From NCBI GenBank assembly GCA_039111475.1, contig JBCCIP010000008.1, forward strand, positions 79,449-143,448: a DNA stretch of 64,000 bases. The letters run 5' to 3'. Both the position numbers and the translations under genes were made by a program. The notes under the pieces are model-generated. The model had not been told where the DNA came from and ran no database searches. It was given only the letters and a program-made list of their open reading frames with translations. Below, piece after piece: positions 34,790 through 43,751 of the stretch. Position 1 is the stretch's first letter, and the number at the start of each line of letters is the position of its first letter. Source of the stretch: JAUIET01 sp039111475. GTDB taxonomy: Bacteria > Pseudomonadota > Gammaproteobacteria > Pseudomonadales > JAUIET01.

Positions 34790-35995
34790 ATGCCCGAGTC
34801 TTCAGCTAATCCAGCCGTTGTCGCTCAAATCAAAGCGCTAATTGGTGAACAAGCGTATGCACAAGCATTCGCGCCTATAGAGCAAGCATCGGGTTTGGTG
34901 AACAAATGCTATTGGTCTGAGGAATGGCTAACACTGGAGCAAGAGCAGTTGTTTGCCCGCTCATGGGTGTTTGCAGCCGCGGCCGCAGAAATCCCTGAAC
35001 CAGGGGACATAAAGCCGCTAAGCATTGCCGGTGCGCCCATTATTTTGGTTCGCGATCAGCAGGAGATTCGTGCGTTTCATAACGTGTGCAGACACCGCGG
35101 TGCAACACTGATCGAACAGCCCTGTAATAAGAGCAGCATTAGCTGTCCCTATCACGCATGGAACTACGCCCTGGACGGTCGTCTTAAATTCAGACCACAC
35201 TTTTTCGGCCCCGACCAACACGAGCGCGTGACCGATGGCGACCATGACCCGGACCGGATCAATCTCGTTAGTGTGGCATGTAAAACCTGGAATGGTTGCG
35301 TATTTGTCAATCTTGGCAAGCACCCTCAAGCGTTCGAAGACTACATTACTCCATTGGAAAACTGCGCCCCACATCATGACTTCAGCAGCATTCGCTGGGC
35401 AGGCAAGCTTGAGTTTGAGGTGCAGGCCAATTGGAAGCTGGTGTTTGAAAATTACATGGAGGGTTACCACGTATTTTCGCTGCACCCTGAATTGCTAAAG
35501 TTTGCACCAATGAATTTACGCTGGTCTGGTGAGTGGCGCGGCCGTACTTTTTACAACGATTACGTGGTTGAGCAGCTTCAGAGCGGGCGTGGTGCAGGCT
35601 TGCCACACTATCCTGGTCTGCCGGAACAAGAGCAACGTCGCGGTTTCTGGACGCTTAACTTTCCGCAATTTGCCGCGGAAGTATTTGCCGACCAATTCGC
35701 AGTGCTATCCGCCCAACCCGTTGCACCCAACCTGACGCGCGAAGAACTGCATGTATTTCTAATAGGAGACGCGGCAACCAGCGACGCGTTTGCCGAGCAG
35801 CGCAAGCAGGTAATGCAAACCTGGCACGACCTGAACCACGAGGACATGGACATTCTCGAAAGCTTGCAGCGCGGCCGCCGTTCACCGGCTTATGACGGTG
35901 GGCGCTTATCGCCGCACTGGGATGGGCCTACACATCAGTTTGCGCGAGTATTGATGGAGACTATGACAGCTGACCTATCAATACCATCTCCCTAA
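34790..35995 (+). CDS. Rieske 2Fe-2S oxygenase, alpha subunit, carnitine/glycine-betaine monooxygenase type
   Basis: 401 residues. The Rieske site is CRHRG (C-x-H) and CPYHAW (C-x2-H). The catalytic mononuclear iron site is in ANWKLVFENYMEGYHVFSLH (two His) with the Asp in DMDILESLQRG. The domain order and the ending LQRGRRSPAYDGG resemble CntA and GbcA, which open the C-N bond of quaternary ammonium compounds by methyl or side-chain hydroxylation. The required reductase partner is not in the window. Divergent from the XRE-cupin regulator. The substrate is inferred from family only. Confidence 0.88.
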   Translation: MPESSANPAVVAQIKALIGEQAYAQAFAPIEQASGLVNKCYWSEEWLTLEQEQLFARSWVFAAAAAEIPEPGDIKPLSIAGAPIILVRDQQEIRAFHNVCRHRGATLIEQPCNKSSISCPYHAWNYALDGRLKFRPHFFGPDQHERVTDGDHDPDRINLVSVACKTWNGCVFVNLGKHPQAFEDYITPLENCAPHHDFSSIRWAGKLEFEVQANWKLVFENYMEGYHVFSLHPELLKFAPMNLRWSGEWRGRTFYNDYVVEQLQSGRGAGLPHYPGLPEQEQRRGFWTLNFPQFAAEVFADQFAVLSAQPVAPNLTREELHVFLIGDAATSDAFAEQRKQVMQTWHDLNHEDMDILESLQRGRRSPAYDGGRLSPHWDGPTHQFARVLMETMTADLSIPSP

Positions 35996-36170
35996 GGATT
36001 GCTGAAATATTAATGAGAGGTTTCATAGCACGGCATTTGCTAGTCAGTCGTCCTCCAACGCAATTCATAAAAGCCCATAGCGAAGTACGAGCATCTTAGA
36101 TCAGTGCCGTACTTACTGTGCTTCTGGTACTATCTGTTACGACTGATTACTAGAAACATAAGCATTGTCA

Positions 36171-38192
36171 ATGAACCACTTAAGCGAAATTACAATTCTG
36201 ACCTTAATAATCCTGACATCTTTAATTGGCTGCGGACAAGAACCCGAATCCATCGCTAACATTAGTGAAAGCTCAGTCTCCGATGCTGGCAACAGCGCCC
36301 CAACCCAACACACAATTGAAAAAAATAAGGCCGTGTTGGATGCACTGCCTTTTTCTGACACAAGAGATTTCGAAGAAGCCGAACGAGGCCTAATTGCCAA
36401 AGCGACTAATCTGGTCGTTAAACACAAAAGTACGGGGGATACTCTCTGGGACATTCCCGCCTACGACTTTATTAAAGGTGAGGCGCCGGACTCTGTGAAT
36501 CCAAGCCTATGGCGGCAAGCCAAATTGAATGGCACCCCCGGCTTATACAAAGTAAAACAGGGTATTTGGCAACTTCGCAATTTTGATCTGGCCACACTGT
36601 CTGTTATTGAAGGCGAACGCGGTTGGATACTAGTCGACCCAAGCACCACGATTGAAACCGGCGCCGCCTCACTGGCTTTCTTAAAAAAGCATTTATTCGA
36701 TGATAAACCCGTTAGCGCCATTTTATACACTCACAGTCATGCTGATCATTTTGGCGGTGTGCGCGCCTATGTGGACGAGGGGCACGATGAGAAACTACAA
36801 GTGGTGGCCCCCGAAGGGTTTATGGAAGAAGCCGCCAGCGAAAACATACTACTTGGCCCGGCGATGACTCGCCGTGCCGGCTACCAATATGGCCTCGCGC
36901 TTAAACCAGGTGTTTATGGCAACATTGACCTGGGGCTGGGAAAATCTCTACCGTTTGGCACAACGTCAGTTATAGAACCCAACACAATTATCAGGGAAAC
37001 GGGTGAAGAGCATCTCATTGACGGCGTTCGCTTTATTTTCCAAATTGCCTCAGGCACAGAAGCACCATCAGAATTCACTTTTTATCTCCCGGAACATAAC
37101 GCATTTTGTGGCGCTGAAGTCATCAGCCGTACCATGCATAACATTTATACCTTGCGCGGTGCGAAAGTAAGAGATGCCCTGCTCTGGAGTAAAGTCATTG
37201 ATAGCATCTTGCAGGATTACGGCCATTCCGATGTTATTTTTAACAGCCACCACTGGCCGGTTTGGGGCACTGAACGGATCACTGAATATTTAGAAAGCCA
37301 GCGCGACACATACAAATTTATTCACGACCAAACCATTCACATGGTTCTGGCGGGTATGACACCCAAGGAAATTTCTCACTCAATTAAACTGCCAGAAAAC
37401 TTGGCTAACAAATTCTATTCAAGGGGTTACTACGGCACCCTTCAACACAACGCTAAAGCGGTGTACCAGCGCTATGTAGGTTGGTACGACGGTAATCCAG
37501 CCAATTTGCACCCCATCCCTCCGGCCAAATCAGGCGCTCGCTATATTGAGCTTATGGGCGGTATCGAGACTGTCATAGAGAAAGCCCAAACTTACTACGA
37601 CAACGGCGAATATGAGTGGGTTGCTGAACTGTTAAATCACGCTGTGTTTTCACAGCCAGACCACACTGCAGCCAAAGAATTGCTAGCCAAAGCGTATGAT
37701 CAACTTGGCTACCAGGCCGAGTCTGGCCCGTGGCGCAGCGAATACTTAACCGCTGCTCACGAACTACGCCATGGCATAACCGCCCCCCCAACACGAACCA
37801 TTGACGCTTTGGGCGTTATTAGTATGGCGCCCACCGACACATTTTTGGAAACCATTGCGGTTAATATCGACGCAGAAAAAGCCGACGGCAAAGAGCTTAC
37901 ATTGAATTTCGTATTTACCGATACAAAGGAACGGTTTCTTATCACACTTAGAAACTCCGTCATGCACCACTACCTAAAACCGTACAAGCAAGAAGGCAAT
38001 CCAAACAATGCCACAGTAACAGTTAGCCTGACCAAAGAGATGTTCCTGAACATGATTGTGGGAGCTGTAGACATGCAAGCGATTCTATTCGGTGATGAGC
38101 TCTCAATTGATGGCAGTAAATTGGATCTATTGAGCTTTTTTGCATCATTGAGTCAAAGTGGTAACAACAATTTTCCCATTGTGACCCCATAA
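36171..38192 (+). CDS. Alkyl sulfatase, metallo-beta-lactamase fold (SdsA1-like), lipoprotein
   Basis: 673 residues. A lipoprotein signal (LILTSLIGCGQE, lipobox Cys at about 21) anchors it outside the inner membrane. The zinc site THSHADHFGG and later GTEAPSEFTFYLPEHNAFCGAEV carry the ligands of secondary/primary alkyl sulfatases. A C-terminal SCP2-like domain (from about residue 540) is also typical and binds the alkyl chain. The substrate is likely a sulfate ester such as a long-chain alkyl sulfate. I start at ATG 36171; an in-frame TTG lies two codons upstream. It stands alone, without a visible regulator. Confidence 0.9.
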   Translation: MNHLSEITILTLIILTSLIGCGQEPESIANISESSVSDAGNSAPTQHTIEKNKAVLDALPFSDTRDFEEAERGLIAKATNLVVKHKSTGDTLWDIPAYDFIKGEAPDSVNPSLWRQAKLNGTPGLYKVKQGIWQLRNFDLATLSVIEGERGWILVDPSTTIETGAASLAFLKKHLFDDKPVSAILYTHSHADHFGGVRAYVDEGHDEKLQVVAPEGFMEEAASENILLGPAMTRRAGYQYGLALKPGVYGNIDLGLGKSLPFGTTSVIEPNTIIRETGEEHLIDGVRFIFQIASGTEAPSEFTFYLPEHNAFCGAEVISRTMHNIYTLRGAKVRDALLWSKVIDSILQDYGHSDVIFNSHHWPVWGTERITEYLESQRDTYKFIHDQTIHMVLAGMTPKEISHSIKLPENLANKFYSRGYYGTLQHNAKAVYQRYVGWYDGNPANLHPIPPAKSGARYIELMGGIETVIEKAQTYYDNGEYEWVAELLNHAVFSQPDHTAAKELLAKAYDQLGYQAESGPWRSEYLTAAHELRHGITAPPTRTIDALGVISMAPTDTFLETIAVNIDAEKADGKELTLNFVFTDTKERFLITLRNSVMHHYLKPYKQEGNPNNATVTVSLTKEMFLNMIVGAVDMQAILFGDELSIDGSKLDLLSFFASLSQSGNNNFPIVTP

Positions 38193-38254
38193 CGATGATG
38201 CATGAATTTAGGTGGGTAACAATAGAGAAAGCAGTGCGAGCGTGCTGATGTCTC

Positions 38255-38300
38255 CCTGGTTATTTGAATATCTACCAGACATCAAGCATAGGTAACCAGG
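38255..38300. terminator. Inverted repeat between convergent genes
   Basis: CCTGGTTA at 38255-38262 and TAACCAGG at 38293-38300 are perfectly complementary, 30 bases apart. The right arm lies just inside the DUF1772 gene end. It may help terminate both convergent transcripts. The evidence is only the symmetry. Confidence 0.3.
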
Positions 38301-38773
38301 TAATAAACGCTGAGCAACGCACTCAGCAAAGAACATAATGTTCTTACATGATTCCAGCGTACCCAAACCAAGGTATATAGCTGCCAAGTCTTGCGCAGAT
38401 CGTCTTCGTTACCTTCCGCTCGCGCCAGCTCATTGTTAAGCGGCACATTAAACACCAATGTGATGAGGAACATACCGCTTAGGTACGCGAAAGCCGCCGC
38501 GAACAGAATTGAACTGCCTGGGGATCCGTGGTCTTGTAAGGCGACAAACAATAACCACGCATAGAGTGCCGTTGTGCCAAAAAACAAGGGCATGAACAAG
38601 GAACGCAGAATGACCCGGTTAATCGCATTCATGGCTTTGGCGGCGTCTATTTGCGGTAGCTCTTGTAGCGCTTGCATCACGAACGTTGAAAAAACGAAGT
38701 AGATGCCGGCCATAAGGCCGGCTCCAACTGCAGCGATTGAAACCGATACGGCCATTGCGCTTTCTGAAATCAT
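38282..38773 (-). CDS. DUF1772 membrane protein (anthrone oxygenase-like)
   Basis: About 163 residues from the ATG at 38773 (MISESAMAV), preceded by AAGGG. It has four predicted membrane helices. The family signature is FNVPLNNELA followed by LYTLVWVRWNHVR. DUF1772 proteins include AnOx-like anthrone oxygenases, but in most bacteria their role is unknown. Co-directional with, and 13 bases downstream of, an NmrA-like reductase; both are divergent from an AraC regulator, so the three form a small regulated unit. Confidence 0.85.
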   Translation of the reverse strand: MISESAMAVSVSIAAVGAGLMAGIYFVFSTFVMQALQELPQIDAAKAMNAINRVILRSLFMPLFFGTTALYAWLLFVALQDHGSPGSSILFAAAFAYLSGMFLITLVFNVPLNNELARAEGNEDDLRKTWQLYTLVWVRWNHVRTLCSLLSALLSVYYLVTYA

Positions 38774-38786
38774 GCTGAAACCCTTA

Positions 38787-39635
38787 TCAATAAGCGTGTT
38801 TTGCCAGCCCATCACGTGCCCAAGCCCCGCTTTCAAGGACTTTGGCGATATAGTCCTTAAAGTCTGTGGCAGGCCTGCCCAGTGCCTCTTCTACCCCTTT
38901 CGCAGGTATCGAATTGCGGCCATCGAAAACAACGGTGAAGAGCTCACGCATAAGCCATTGCATGTCCTCATCCAGGCCTTCATCGGCCAGCGCGTTCAGG
39001 AAGTCATTGATACTGATGTTTGTGAAATTGACTTGATACCCTAGCTCAGCCGACAGCTCAGCAGCGCACTGAGCAAAAGTGAGGGCACGCGGGCCACTGA
39101 CTTCAAACAGACGATTTCTGAGCTCATCGCGTGTCAGTGCGGCCACCGCAACATCCGCTATGTCATCTACGTCAATGAACGGCTCCGCAATGTCTGCAGC
39201 GGGCAGCATCAGTTCACCGGATAAAATGCCTTCAATCATGAACCCTTCACTGAAGTTCTGCATAAACCAGCTGGCTCGTACCACGTTCCAGTCGAGCCCG
39301 CTCCCTTTGAGAATATTCTCGCAGCGCTCAGCGCCCTGTTCACCGCGCCCGGACAGTAACACGATGTGCTTCAGACCGGCGCTTTTTGCAACGTCGATAA
39401 ACCGGCGCAAAGCGTCTTCAGCCGAAGGGACCGCCAGGTCTGGATAGAACGACACATACGCTGAAGTCGCGCCTTCCATTGCGGCAGACCAGGTCAATTC
39501 ATCGTTCCAGTCAAACGCTGGTGAAGACGAGCGCGAAACCGCACGCGTGTTGTAGCCAAGTGTCCGCAAACGCTGTTCAACACGCCAGCCAGTTTTTGCG
39601 GTTTTGCCAATGATTAAGATCGGTGAATTGTTCAT
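38787..39635 (-). CDS. NmrA-like NAD(P)-binding protein (atypical SDR)
   Basis: 282 residues. The Rossmann start is PILIIGKTAKTGWRVEQRL, with glycine positions relaxed as in the NmrA/ergot-alkaloid AgnA-like group. Later motifs are HIVLLSGRGEQGAERCENIL and VVRASWFMQNFSEG. Such proteins act as redox sensors, quinone reductases or isomerases. There is no Tyr-x3-Lys pair in the classical place. It is the first gene of the unit repressed or activated from the divergent AraC side. Substrate unknown. Confidence 0.87.
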   Translation of the reverse strand: MNNSPILIIGKTAKTGWRVEQRLRTLGYNTRAVSRSSSPAFDWNDELTWSAAMEGATSAYVSFYPDLAVPSAEDALRRFIDVAKSAGLKHIVLLSGRGEQGAERCENILKGSGLDWNVVRASWFMQNFSEGFMIEGILSGELMLPAADIAEPFIDVDDIADVAVAALTRDELRNRLFEVSGPRALTFAQCAAELSAELGYQVNFTNISINDFLNALADEGLDEDMQWLMRELFTVVFDGRNSIPAKGVEEALGRPATDFKDYIAKVLESGAWARDGLAKHAY

Positions 39636-39666
39636 TTGATAACGCTCCGTTAGGTTTGAATGTATT

Positions 39667-39689
39667 GGTCGAACAGTGTTTGCTCGACC
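39667..39689. promoter_or_regulatory. Inverted repeat GGTCGA-N11-TCGACC
   Basis: Six-base arms at 39667-39672 and 39684-39689 in the promoter region of the NmrA-like gene. It is likely an operator of the divergent pair. Weak on length alone. Confidence 0.3.
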
Positions 39690-39717
39690 GTTGACATTAT
39701 TTTGGTCCTTATTTTCT

Positions 39718-39740
39718 GGACTTTAAATCACTTAAAGTCC
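39718..39740. promoter_or_regulatory. Perfect 9-bp palindromic operator candidate
   Basis: GGACTTTAA-ATCAC-TTAAAGTCC is a perfect inverted repeat with a 5-base spacer. It lies midway in the 142-base gap between the divergent NmrA-like gene and the AraC-family gene. A regulator-binding site is likely; AraC proteins usually prefer direct repeats, so another factor is possible. Confidence 0.5.
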
Positions 39741-39777
39741 AAGATAGTTAACCTATCGTCTAAACATATATGCAGCA

Positions 39778-40749
39778 ATGAACGACGCGGTATTAACCAC
39801 CCCTCGAACCGAGTCTGACTTACCCCCCAGCAGCGATCCGCTGGGAGAGGTACTTCAACTGCTGCAGCTCACCGGCGTTCTTTACTGCAATGCGGAACTG
39901 ACCGAGCCATGGGGTATCGACATTCCACATATCCCTGGGGTGATGAATGTAGAGGTGGTAACAGCAGGAAGTTGCTGGCTGCATTTGAATGACCGCGAAC
40001 CATTGTTCCTGCCAAAAGGCAGTCTGGTTCTGATTCCACGCGGCAATGCCCATACACTGCGGGCAAAGCCGGGAGATCGGGCGACAGCGTTGGAGGATAT
40101 TCCGGTCGAACTGATCGGCGATCGCTTCGAGAAAATGCGTTTTGGCGGCCCTGGGCCGCAAACAAACATTACGTATTACGGTGTGCGCTTTGACCCCTAT
40201 CTGGCAACACGTCTGATCAAATTGCTGCCGGACGTGTTACATCTTCGCACGCTAGCAGACAATAACCCTTGGCTTGAGAGCACAATCGCCTTCATCGCTG
40301 AGGAAGCACGCGCGCAGTCGCCAGGCGGTGAAACAATAATCACAAGGCTGGCCGATATTCTTGTGATACAAGCCATTCGCACATGGATAGACACAGTGCG
40401 AGAGGATGAACGTGGCTGGATTGCCTCTTTACATGATCGTCAGATTGGCGCGGCAATGTCGTTAATGCACCGACACCCGGAACAAAGCTGGACAGTTGCC
40501 GGGCTGGCGCGAGAAATTGGTATGTCTCGTTCAGGATTTTCGGCGCGCTTTACGGAAATGGTAGGCGAACCGGCCCTTAGCTACCTCACCGATTTACGCA
40601 TGCGTTTGGCCCAAAGAGATCTGCACAACACACAGGACTCCCTGGCCATCATTGCAGAGCGTGTTGGGTATCAGTCAGAGCCTGCGTTTAACAGGGCGTT
40701 CAAGCGCGTTGTTGGCATGCCGCCGGGGTGTGCGCGAAAGGCAAGTTAA
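39778..40749 (+). CDS. AraC-family transcriptional regulator with cupin_6 sensor
   Basis: 323 residues. An N-terminal AraC_binding/cupin_6 domain (EPLFLPKGSLVLIPRGNAH) is followed by two helix-turn-helix motifs near the C-terminus (WTVAGLAREIGMSRSGFSAR; SLAIIAERVGYQSEPAFNRA). This type controls small stress or detoxification units in Proteobacteria. It diverges from the NmrA-like/DUF1772 pair, its probable target. The start is the ATG at 39778; no strong ribosome site is visible. Confidence 0.9.
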   Translation: MNDAVLTTPRTESDLPPSSDPLGEVLQLLQLTGVLYCNAELTEPWGIDIPHIPGVMNVEVVTAGSCWLHLNDREPLFLPKGSLVLIPRGNAHTLRAKPGDRATALEDIPVELIGDRFEKMRFGGPGPQTNITYYGVRFDPYLATRLIKLLPDVLHLRTLADNNPWLESTIAFIAEEARAQSPGGETIITRLADILVIQAIRTWIDTVREDERGWIASLHDRQIGAAMSLMHRHPEQSWTVAGLAREIGMSRSGFSARFTEMVGEPALSYLTDLRMRLAQRDLHNTQDSLAIIAERVGYQSEPAFNRAFKRVVGMPPGCARKAS

Positions 40750-40854
40750 CTTGCTTTAGTTGCGAGACGATCACAACTTGCAACTCCCTCTGGATGAAGT
40801 GACGGGTACATGCATAGAAAACACATTGGCAAGCGCGTTTGATCGCTAAATTAT

Positions 40855-41760
40855 TTACTCCATACCTAAGAGCTCTTGTACCATCTCGAGTATCCAGCGC
40901 AATCTGGGTTCCGCCGAAAAGCGCGTATGCCATAGCGCGTAATAGTTTGTTTCCGGCAGCTTGACCGGCACAGGTTTGACCACAAGCGGCCTACCTTTAG
41001 CAACAGTGTTGGCTACCCGGGAAGGCAGCGTAACTATCCTTGATGTTCCCAGCAATTGTTCGTCAACAATATTGAAAGCCGATACTGAAGCGCATATCTG
41101 ACGTTGCAGGCCATGCCGCTCGAGCTCAATATCCACCACACCTTTCTCGTTGCCTAGTGGTGCGACCAGCACGTGACTTGCTTCCACGTAACGCTTGAGC
41201 GTCATGTTCACCTTGGCAAGAGCGTGACCTTCGTGCATTACGCAGACAAATGGATCGCTTCCCAGGCGGCGTTGCATCAGTAATTCCGGAGCATTCCAAT
41301 TCACCGCTACCACGAGATTAACCTGTCCGGCTTCCAACTGTCGGACAAGATAATCCTTCGCTAGCGGTAGGGTAACCAGGCGTAACTGTGGCGCCTCATT
41401 AGCCAGTCGATCAATCAGTTTTGGCGTAAGGCGTGTCAGTATTTCATCCGTGGCGCTTATAACAAACCTGCCGCGAAAACCTTCAGGTGACACGCCTTCA
41501 TCCGAGCTTAGCTTATTGGCTTCATCAACGATGCACTTAACGCGATCCCTCAATTCCCAGGCATAGGGTGTTGGCTGCATACCTTCCCGCGTTCTTACAA
41601 ACAATTCGTCACCCAGCCAATCCCTCAATTGACTCAATTGTTTACTAACAGCGGATTGAGTAACGCTCATCAGCTCCGCCGCTCCACTAATACTGCCTCT
41701 GGTCATGATGGCGTCAAATGCCTCCAATAGAGGCAAGTTTTTAATATTCCTATTACTCAT
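40855..41760 (-). CDS. LysR-family transcriptional regulator
   Basis: About 301 residues. The winged helix-turn-helix is NLPLLEAFDAIMTRGSISGA then TQSAVSKQLSQLRDWLGDELF. The C-terminal PBP-like domain follows (LVVAVNWNAPELL, MHEGHALAK). Two starts are possible, 41760 (MSNRN, chosen by family length) and 41778. It diverges from the GST/NTF2/tautomerase/transporter operon, which it probably controls in response to a small effector. Confidence 0.92.
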   Translation of the reverse strand: MSNRNIKNLPLLEAFDAIMTRGSISGAAELMSVTQSAVSKQLSQLRDWLGDELFVRTREGMQPTPYAWELRDRVKCIVDEANKLSSDEGVSPEGFRGRFVISATDEILTRLTPKLIDRLANEAPQLRLVTLPLAKDYLVRQLEAGQVNLVVAVNWNAPELLMQRRLGSDPFVCVMHEGHALAKVNMTLKRYVEASHVLVAPLGNEKGVVDIELERHGLQRQICASVSAFNIVDEQLLGTSRIVTLPSRVANTVAKGRPLVVKPVPVKLPETNYYALWHTRFSAEPRLRWILEMVQELLGME

Positions 41761-41891
41761 ACTATGTATTTCTATCATTCCCTGGAGGAAATGTCTATTA
41801 ATCCTTATCGTGTCGGCTTGTTCGAGCTACCAGGCAGCGCTTTCTTAAACATTGCCTGGTGCTCGCCCTCTTAAGCAACCAGGAGACTATT

Positions 41892-42509
41892 ATGTATCAG
41901 CTATATTCCATCCCCGGCAGTTGTTCTACCGGCATTCACGTTCTACTCAACAAACTCGGTCAAGAATTTGATGTCATCAATCGCGACGACGTAAACGATT
42001 ACTCAGCAATAGTGCCCACGAACCAGGTTCCAGCTCTAAAGGCAGGTGATGAGCTGCTTACTGAAGGGTCAGCCATCGTACTGTTTTTACTTGAAGAGCA
42101 CGGCATGGCCCCTCTTCGCGGAGAAGAAACGCGCAACTTTCGGCAGTGGCTGATGTTCAACTACGCTACGCTTCATCCAACGTATTCTCAGCTTTTTACT
42201 GCTGGTGTGAGAAACGTTGTTGCCCATTCAGAAAGTCGCGAGCAACTGATAGCGCATGTGGCCAGCCGACTGACGGAGTTATGGCGCATTGTTGAACATC
42301 GCATGGAAGGCAGAACATTCATGGTGGGCGATTCAGCAACGATCATTGATTATCTGCTGGCAATTTATGCCAACTGGGGTAACTCGGTACCAGAGGCCGA
42401 TATCACAATAGGCCCTAATGCGAGAAAGCTAATCCAGCAGGTTTTGGCGTTACCAGAATTTGTTAAAGCCACAGAGCGTGAAGGCATCGACGTTCACTTG
42501 CCGCGCTAA
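41892..42509 (+). CDS. Glutathione S-transferase
   Basis: 205 residues from the ATG at 41892, which follows AGGAGA by 5 bases. The thioredoxin-like N-domain has YSIPGSCSTGIHVLLNKLG, and a cis-Pro in TNQVPAL binds glutathione. The glutathione gamma-Glu site is LTEGSAIVLFL. The helical C-domain has GRTFMVGDSATIIDYLLAIY. The Ser in SCS is a likely catalytic residue of the bacterial beta/nu-like classes. First gene of a four-gene plus-strand operon opposite LysR; likely conjugation or reduction of an electrophile. Confidence 0.92.
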   Translation: MYQLYSIPGSCSTGIHVLLNKLGQEFDVINRDDVNDYSAIVPTNQVPALKAGDELLTEGSAIVLFLLEEHGMAPLRGEETRNFRQWLMFNYATLHPTYSQLFTAGVRNVVAHSESREQLIAHVASRLTELWRIVEHRMEGRTFMVGDSATIIDYLLAIYANWGNSVPEADITIGPNARKLIQQVLALPEFVKATEREGIDVHLPR

Positions 42510-42519
42510 ACACACCACG

Positions 42520-42542
42520 GGAGTGTCAACTGTTGACGCTCC
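42520..42542 (+). other. Stem-loop in the GST - NTF2-like intergenic region
   Basis: A 10-base stem (GGAGTGTCAA / TTGACGCTCC, one G-T pair) closes a 3-base loop. It lies 11 bases after the GST stop and 15 bases before the ribosome site of the next gene. No T-run follows, so it may stabilise or partly attenuate the mRNA rather than end it. Confidence 0.45.
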
Positions 42543-42566
42543 TGCCAAACATCTTTGGAGGTTCCA

Positions 42567-42980
42567 ATGAACAAGACAGTAACACAGCACTCACACCATC
42601 CTACTGAGATTTCGACTAACAACGTTCCGACGGCAATCACTGCAGTTATCGAAGAGTATTTTGACGCGTTGTATGAAGCCAGCGAATCAAAAATGGGCGC
42701 GATTTTTCACACAAGCGGTGTTTACGCTACTGCCGACGAATCGCCGGTTTTGATTCGAGACAAGCCAAGCTATCTAAACGTGCTGCGGCAACGAACATCG
42801 CCAGCATCTCGCGAGGAAACTCGCAAGGATTCTATAGACAGCATTGAAATGGCCGGCGAGAACACAGCCCGCGCCATAGTGCGATGTTCTATAGGCAACA
42901 GCGATTTCATCGACTTCCTCACTCTTGTTCGGGACGAGGGGCGCTGGCAAATAATCGCAAAGATTTTTCACATCGCATAA
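42567..42980 (+). CDS. NTF2-like (SnoaL/lumazine-binding-type) protein
   Basis: 137 residues from the ATG at 42567 (GGAGG just upstream). The cone-shaped NTF2 fold is suggested by ITAVIEEYFDALYEASESKM, an early helix and a sequence of beta strands ending in DFLTLVRDEGRWQIIAKIFH. This matches putative lumazine-binding or DUF4440-type proteins. These can be small enzymes or binding proteins. It sits between a GST and a tautomerase in one operon. Confidence 0.78.
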   Translation: MNKTVTQHSHHPTEISTNNVPTAITAVIEEYFDALYEASESKMGAIFHTSGVYATADESPVLIRDKPSYLNVLRQRTSPASREETRKDSIDSIEMAGENTARAIVRCSIGNSDFIDFLTLVRDEGRWQIIAKIFHIA

Positions 42981-42995
42981 GCAAGGAGAAAACAA

Positions 42996-43220
42996 ATGCC
43001 CTATGTGAATATAAAAATCACCAAAGAAGGCGCCACAGAAGATCAGAAGGCCGCGCTGATCGCTGGCACGACTGAGATGTTAGCCGATTTGCTCGGTAAG
43101 AGCCCAAAAACAACTTTTGTAGTGATTGACGAAGTAGATCTGGAAAATTGGGGCATCGGCGGATTGCCTGTCATCGAATTTCGAAATGCAAACGCTACCG
43201 AGCAAAGTCGTCGTGAATAA
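42996..43220 (+). CDS. 4-Oxalocrotonate tautomerase-family enzyme
   Basis: 74 residues, the usual small subunit length. It starts MPYVNIKITKEG, so Pro-2 becomes the N-terminal catalytic base. TEDQKAALIAGTTEMLADLLG and VVIDEVDLENWGIGG match the family. A strong AAGGAG site precedes the ATG. Tautomerases of this family isomerise enols or unsaturated acids. The genetic context (GST, NTF2-like, LysR) suggests handling of a xenobiotic or aromatic breakdown product. Confidence 0.9.
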   Translation: MPYVNIKITKEGATEDQKAALIAGTTEMLADLLGKSPKTTFVVIDEVDLENWGIGGLPVIEFRNANATEQSRRE

Positions 43221-43674
43221 TTCACCAATAGTGATGCTGAGCCTGATTATGGTATCGGCTGGCATTGGTGTACCGATCATGGCCGCCTTAAACAGTGGCC
43301 TAGGTGCACGACTGGATAATCCCGTCCAAGCGGCGGCTATGCTTTTTTCCCTGGCGTTACTGGTTTCCCTGGCCGTGCTTTTGATACAACCCAGACCGAT
43401 CGTGCTGGACCTTGCTTCCATTCCGTCGCGGTTTCTCATGGGTGGATTATTTGTTGCCTTCTATGTGCTATCGGTGACCTTCATTGCTCCGAAGATAGGT
43501 GTTGGGAACTCAGTTGTGCTCGTGTTGTTTGGCCAGATGGTGGCATCTGCTGTGATAGATCATCACGGTTGGCTAAGTGCTCCTCAAGCGCCTCTATCAG
43601 CCAAACGAGTTATGGGATTAGCGTTTGTATTGACTGGTGTTATCTTGATGAAGCGTCCGATTGCAGAGGCCTAG
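43213..43674 (+). CDS. DMT-type transporter, DUF606/YdcZ family
   Basis: About 153 residues from a GTG at 43213 that overlaps the tautomerase stop (GTGAATAA); an ATG at 43186 is the alternative. There are five predicted helices. Family text: AALNSGLGARLDNPVQAAAM then VGLAFVLTGVILMKRP-like ending (MGLAFVLTGVILMKRPI). DUF606 proteins are half-size members of the drug/metabolite transporter group. Last gene of the LysR-linked operon; it could export the product or a toxic substrate. Confidence 0.85.
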   Translation: MNNSPIVMLSLIMVSAGIGVPIMAALNSGLGARLDNPVQAAAMLFSLALLVSLAVLLIQPRPIVLDLASIPSRFLMGGLFVAFYVLSVTFIAPKIGVGNSVVLVLFGQMVASAVIDHHGWLSAPQAPLSAKRVMGLAFVLTGVILMKRPIAEA

Positions 43675-43751
43675 CGTCTGAACAACGAATCGTTCTCCAC
43701 AGGCAGTGGCGCAATAGTTCACCCAGGATAAACCTATTACAGAGACTGGCA

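Noticed and set aside
42520..42542. Intrinsic terminator inside the GST operon
   Set aside because: The stem is good, but no T-run follows and the next gene has its own strong ribosome site in the same direction, so I call it only a stem-loop.
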